From assembly GCA_034003725.1 (NCBI GenBank), contig JAVEYB010000015.1, positions 1 to 64,000 on the forward strand: 64,000 bases of DNA, given 5' to 3'. The position numbers and the translations under genes are program-made. This document shows positions 61,460 to 64,000 of this stretch, in pieces. The stretch's first letter is position 1. Each line of letters starts with the position of its first letter. The notes under the pieces were generated by a model. That model was not told the DNA's origin, ran no database searches, and was given only the letters and a program-made list of their open reading frames with translations. Source of the stretch: Candidatus Zixiibacteriota bacterium. Lineage in GTDB: Bacteria > Zixibacteria > MSB-5A5 > GN15 > FEB-12.

Positions 61460-64000
61460 ATGAGCGGCCATCCAGGCACAGCATTCGTTCTCTTCCTGAA
61501 CCGAACGCTGGTCGTCGGCATCTTCATCCTGACCGTTGCTCTGTTTGCCGGGCCGGCCCGGGCCCAGTTCTACTTCGGAAAGAACAAGGTCAATTACACT
61601 CATTTCGACTGGCAGGTCATGACCACCGAGCATTTCCACATCTATTTTTATACTGAAGGGGCGGAAATAGCAAAGATCGCCGCGTACGAAGCCGAAAAGT
61701 CCTATCGGGAACTGGCGATCGAGTTCGGCCATGAAGTGGACGAGTACATTCCCCTGATCATATACAGCGCCCCCAACTATTTTTCGCAAACCAATATCCT
61801 TCCCCAGTTGATACCGGAAGAAGTGGCCGGTTTCACCGAGTTCCTCAAGGGACGAGTTGTCGTGCCGTTCCACGGTTCTTACCACGATTTCGCTCACGTC
61901 ATTCGTCATGAACTCGTGCATGTGTTCACGCTGTCGAAACTGAGCGCTGTCGTGGACCGGCAGGCCCGCATCCGTTACAGCTATCCGCCGCTGTGGTTCA
62001 CCGAAGGTATCGCGGAGTACTGGTCCAAGCGGTGGGACACCGAAGCGGATATGATCGTGAAAGACATGGTCGTGACCGGCAACCTGCCGACGATCGACCA
62101 GCTCTGGATCGTGCACGGCACGTATTTCATGTACAAGCTCGGCGAGTCGATTTGCACCTTCATCGACACCACGTACGGTGAGGACAAATTGCTTCTGCTC
62201 TTCGAGAACTGGCATCGGGGACGATCCTTCGATGAAGTGGTTAAGGTGACGCTGGGTGAAGATCTCAACGAGGTCTCGCGCAAATGGGAGTATTCGCTGA
62301 AAAAGCGCTACTTCCCGGAGATATCCGATCTTGATCTTCCCAAAATGGAAGCTGAAAGGCTCACGCCCGATGGATATGCCGTGGAAGGCGTGCCCATACG
62401 CTGGGATGATGGCCACGGGGAACAGGATTGGATAGTCTTCAAGGCCAACCGCGTCGGTTACAGCGGCATCTACATGAAACCCGCGCGCAAAGACAAAAAC
62501 GGCATAAAGACGCTCGTGAAGGGCGAGCGCTCCGCCCAGTTTGAGTCCCTGTACCTCCTTCGCTCAGGTATCGATGCCTCCAGAAACGGCAAGATTGTCT
62601 TTTCTTCGAAGTCTCGCGAGCGGGACGTTATCAACATCTACGATCTCAGAGAAGGAAAAGTGACGAATCGATATGGCTTCGACCACCTCGTCGCCGCCCG
62701 TTCGCCGCGATTCTCACCCGATGGAAGGCACGTGGTCTTTTCCGGTATGGAGATGTCGGGGTTCTCCGATCTCTATCTGCTCGACCTTGGTTCCGGTGAT
62801 CTGACTCCGCTGACGGACGATGTATACTACGACATCGATCCAGCCTTTACGCCCGACGGCTCCGCAATTGTCTTTTCGTCGGATCGGTGTGCCGACGGGC
62901 ACGCTGGAGCTCTCAATCTCTACAGGCTAGAATTGTCTACACGCTCACTGACACAGCTTACGTTTGGCCCGTTCAAGGACCAGTCTCCCGAAATCACCGC
63001 ACACGGAATTTACTTCTCGTCTGATCGCGAGGGGTCTTTCAATCTTTTCCTGCTTGAGTCCAACGGCGTACTGACGCGCCAGTCCACGTATATCACGGGT
63101 GCCTTCGATCCCCGCCTGTCTCCCGACGGCAAGTACCTGACGTTTACCGGGTATCAGGATGCGGCGTTCCAGATCTACCGGATGAAACTGACGACCGAAC
63201 CCGAACCGGTCACTCACACTATCGCTCCCGGTATTGCGCAGTGGGCGCCCAAAACGATCGATCAGAAGTACAGCGCGTCCTCGATCAAGTATGATACCGA
63301 GTATTCGTTCGACATCGCGCAGTCAATGGTCGTATATGATCCCGTCTACGGATCGGCGGGCGGTCTGCAGGTTGCCCTCAGCGACATCCTCGGCAACCAC
63401 ATTTACTACCTGCTCCTGACGAACACGGCCGAGACCAAAGATGAGATCCTGTCGTCGTTCAACGTCGGTCTCACCTATATCAACCAGGAACGACAGCTCA
63501 ACTGGGGGCTGGGCGCGATTCACCTCTACGACGAGTACTACAACGATTTCGACCAGTATTATGATGAGCGCCAGGCGGGCCTGATCGGATTTCTCAGTTA
63601 CCCCGTGTCCAAGTTTCAGCGGATCGAATACACGAACTACGCCCGTTACTCGAAGAAGGAACGTCGCTTTGGGCTGCGTGACCGGGAAGGCTTCCTGGTT
63701 ACGAACTATCTCCGCTGGGTATACGACAACTCCTTCTGGGATATTTCGGGACCGATTGAGGGCCGACGCTACAACGTGACGGTGGGCCTGACGACATCAC
63801 TTACCGAAGGTCGCAATTATAACCGGCAGGCACTGGTGGACATCCGCCATTACTTCCGGCTCGGGCGCGTGTCAGCATATGCCAACCGGCTTTTTGCGTT
63901 TACGTCCTCGGGTCTCGAGCCGCAGCGGATCTATTTCGGCGGCAGCTGGTCCTTCCGTGGTTACGATCGGCGGCAATGGTACGCGCGCAACGTCCTGTTT
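61460..64000 (+). CDS. Secreted metallopeptidase with PD40-type propeller and BamA-like barrel (partial)
   Basis: The frame is open from ATG 61460 to the window end (847 residues) and is incomplete. Residues 1 to about 36 are a signal peptide ending near ARAQ. HELVH at 150-154 with FTEGIAEYW (E182 and E186) forms a gluzincin zinc site. Residues about 300-600 have repeats such as SPRFSPDGRHVVFSG, DPAFTPDGSAIVFSSD and DPRLSPDGKYLTFTG, typical of TolB/PD40 propellers. From about 610 on, strands resemble an Omp85 barrel, including GGSWSFRGYDRR near the end. It is probably anchored in the outer membrane with its protease outside or in the periplasm. Confidence 0.88.
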   Translation, partial: MSGHPGTAFVLFLNRTLVVGIFILTVALFAGPARAQFYFGKNKVNYTHFDWQVMTTEHFHIYFYTEGAEIAKIAAYEAEKSYRELAIEFGHEVDEYIPLIIYSAPNYFSQTNILPQLIPEEVAGFTEFLKGRVVVPFHGSYHDFAHVIRHELVHVFTLSKLSAVVDRQARIRYSYPPLWFTEGIAEYWSKRWDTEADMIVKDMVVTGNLPTIDQLWIVHGTYFMYKLGESICTFIDTTYGEDKLLLLFENWHRGRSFDEVVKVTLGEDLNEVSRKWEYSLKKRYFPEISDLDLPKMEAERLTPDGYAVEGVPIRWDDGHGEQDWIVFKANRVGYSGIYMKPARKDKNGIKTLVKGERSAQFESLYLLRSGIDASRNGKIVFSSKSRERDVINIYDLREGKVTNRYGFDHLVAARSPRFSPDGRHVVFSGMEMSGFSDLYLLDLGSGDLTPLTDDVYYDIDPAFTPDGSAIVFSSDRCADGHAGALNLYRLELSTRSLTQLTFGPFKDQSPEITAHGIYFSSDREGSFNLFLLESNGVLTRQSTYITGAFDPRLSPDGKYLTFTGYQDAAFQIYRMKLTTEPEPVTHTIAPGIAQWAPKTIDQKYSASSIKYDTEYSFDIAQSMVVYDPVYGSAGGLQVALSDILGNHIYYLLLTNTAETKDEILSSFNVGLTYINQERQLNWGLGAIHLYDEYYNDFDQYYDERQAGLIGFLSYPVSKFQRIEYTNYARYSKKERRFGLRDREGFLVTNYLRWVYDNSFWDISGPIEGRRYNVTVGLTTSLTEGRNYNRQALVDIRHYFRLGRVSAYANRLFAFTSSGLEPQRIYFGGSWSFRGYDRRQWYARNVLF

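Noticed and set aside
61304-62416. 370-codon minus-strand frame at the end of the window
   Set aside because: It lies opposite the plus-strand peptidase frame, which has a signal peptide and zinc motif; the antisense product has no recognisable domain.

Overview
The window is 64 kb of a Gram-negative bacterial chromosome of moderately high GC. Two outer-membrane protein families seen here (a PorV/PorQ-type protein and a PEGA/DUF5683-type protein), a heptosyltransferase, and a surface protease with a PD40-type propeller and a BamA-like end point to the FCB side of the bacterial tree, for example candidate Zixibacteria or a relative. This placement is inferred from gene content; no phylogeny was possible. 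No CRISPR array, transposase, integrase or prophage gene was seen.

Positions 1-34112 hold the core information-processing super-cluster: tRNA-Gly, a lipoprotein gene, tRNA-Thr, tuf, rpmG, tRNA-Trp, secE, nusG, rplKAJL, rpoBC, rpsLG, fusA, a second tuf, the S10-spc-alpha ribosomal genes, secY, adk, map, infA, rpoA and rplQ. It ends at a strong intrinsic terminator (34085-34112). The main surprise is rplV: its 271-residue product carries a second, divergent S19-like domain fused in front of L22 and a long Lys/Ala-rich tail. It sits directly after the intact S19 gene. The S3, L29 and L17 products also have extended tails. The two tuf copies look identical over exactly the reading frame and have codon usage unlike their neighbours, except in the last 50 or so bases.

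Positions 34113-41037 hold housekeeping genes: a small membrane protein, plsY, gpsA, a MerR regulator, an HAD phosphatase, a family 2 glycosyltransferase, surE, a LOG-like protein, acylphosphatase and apt. Between them are tRNA-Pro(GGG), tRNA-Pro(CGG) and tRNA-Arg(CCT), each with a recognisable promoter. After tRNA-Arg comes a small accessory pair (a DHFR/RibD-like protein and a VOC protein) flanked by a near-identical short repeat.

Positions 42366-57033 are mainly envelope genes: two beta-barrel proteins, a TPR protein, a GH57 enzyme, a sugar-phosphate transferase, a PEGA/DUF5683 protein, a fibronectin-III lipoprotein, a membrane protein, and a sigma-54 enhancer-binding response regulator. 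Two sequences match the -24/-12 sigma-54 promoter consensus, one before the PorV-like gene and one before the sugar transferase. On the minus strand a neurotransmitter:sodium-symporter-type transporter overlaps by ATGA a 38-residue single-span protein resembling the MetS accessory subunit.

Positions 57034-64000 continue with envelope functions: an outer-membrane barrel, uppP, a heptosyltransferase fused to a GmhB-like phosphatase, a radical SAM protein of the AmrS type, and the first 847 residues of a secreted metallopeptidase/propeller/barrel protein that runs off the window.
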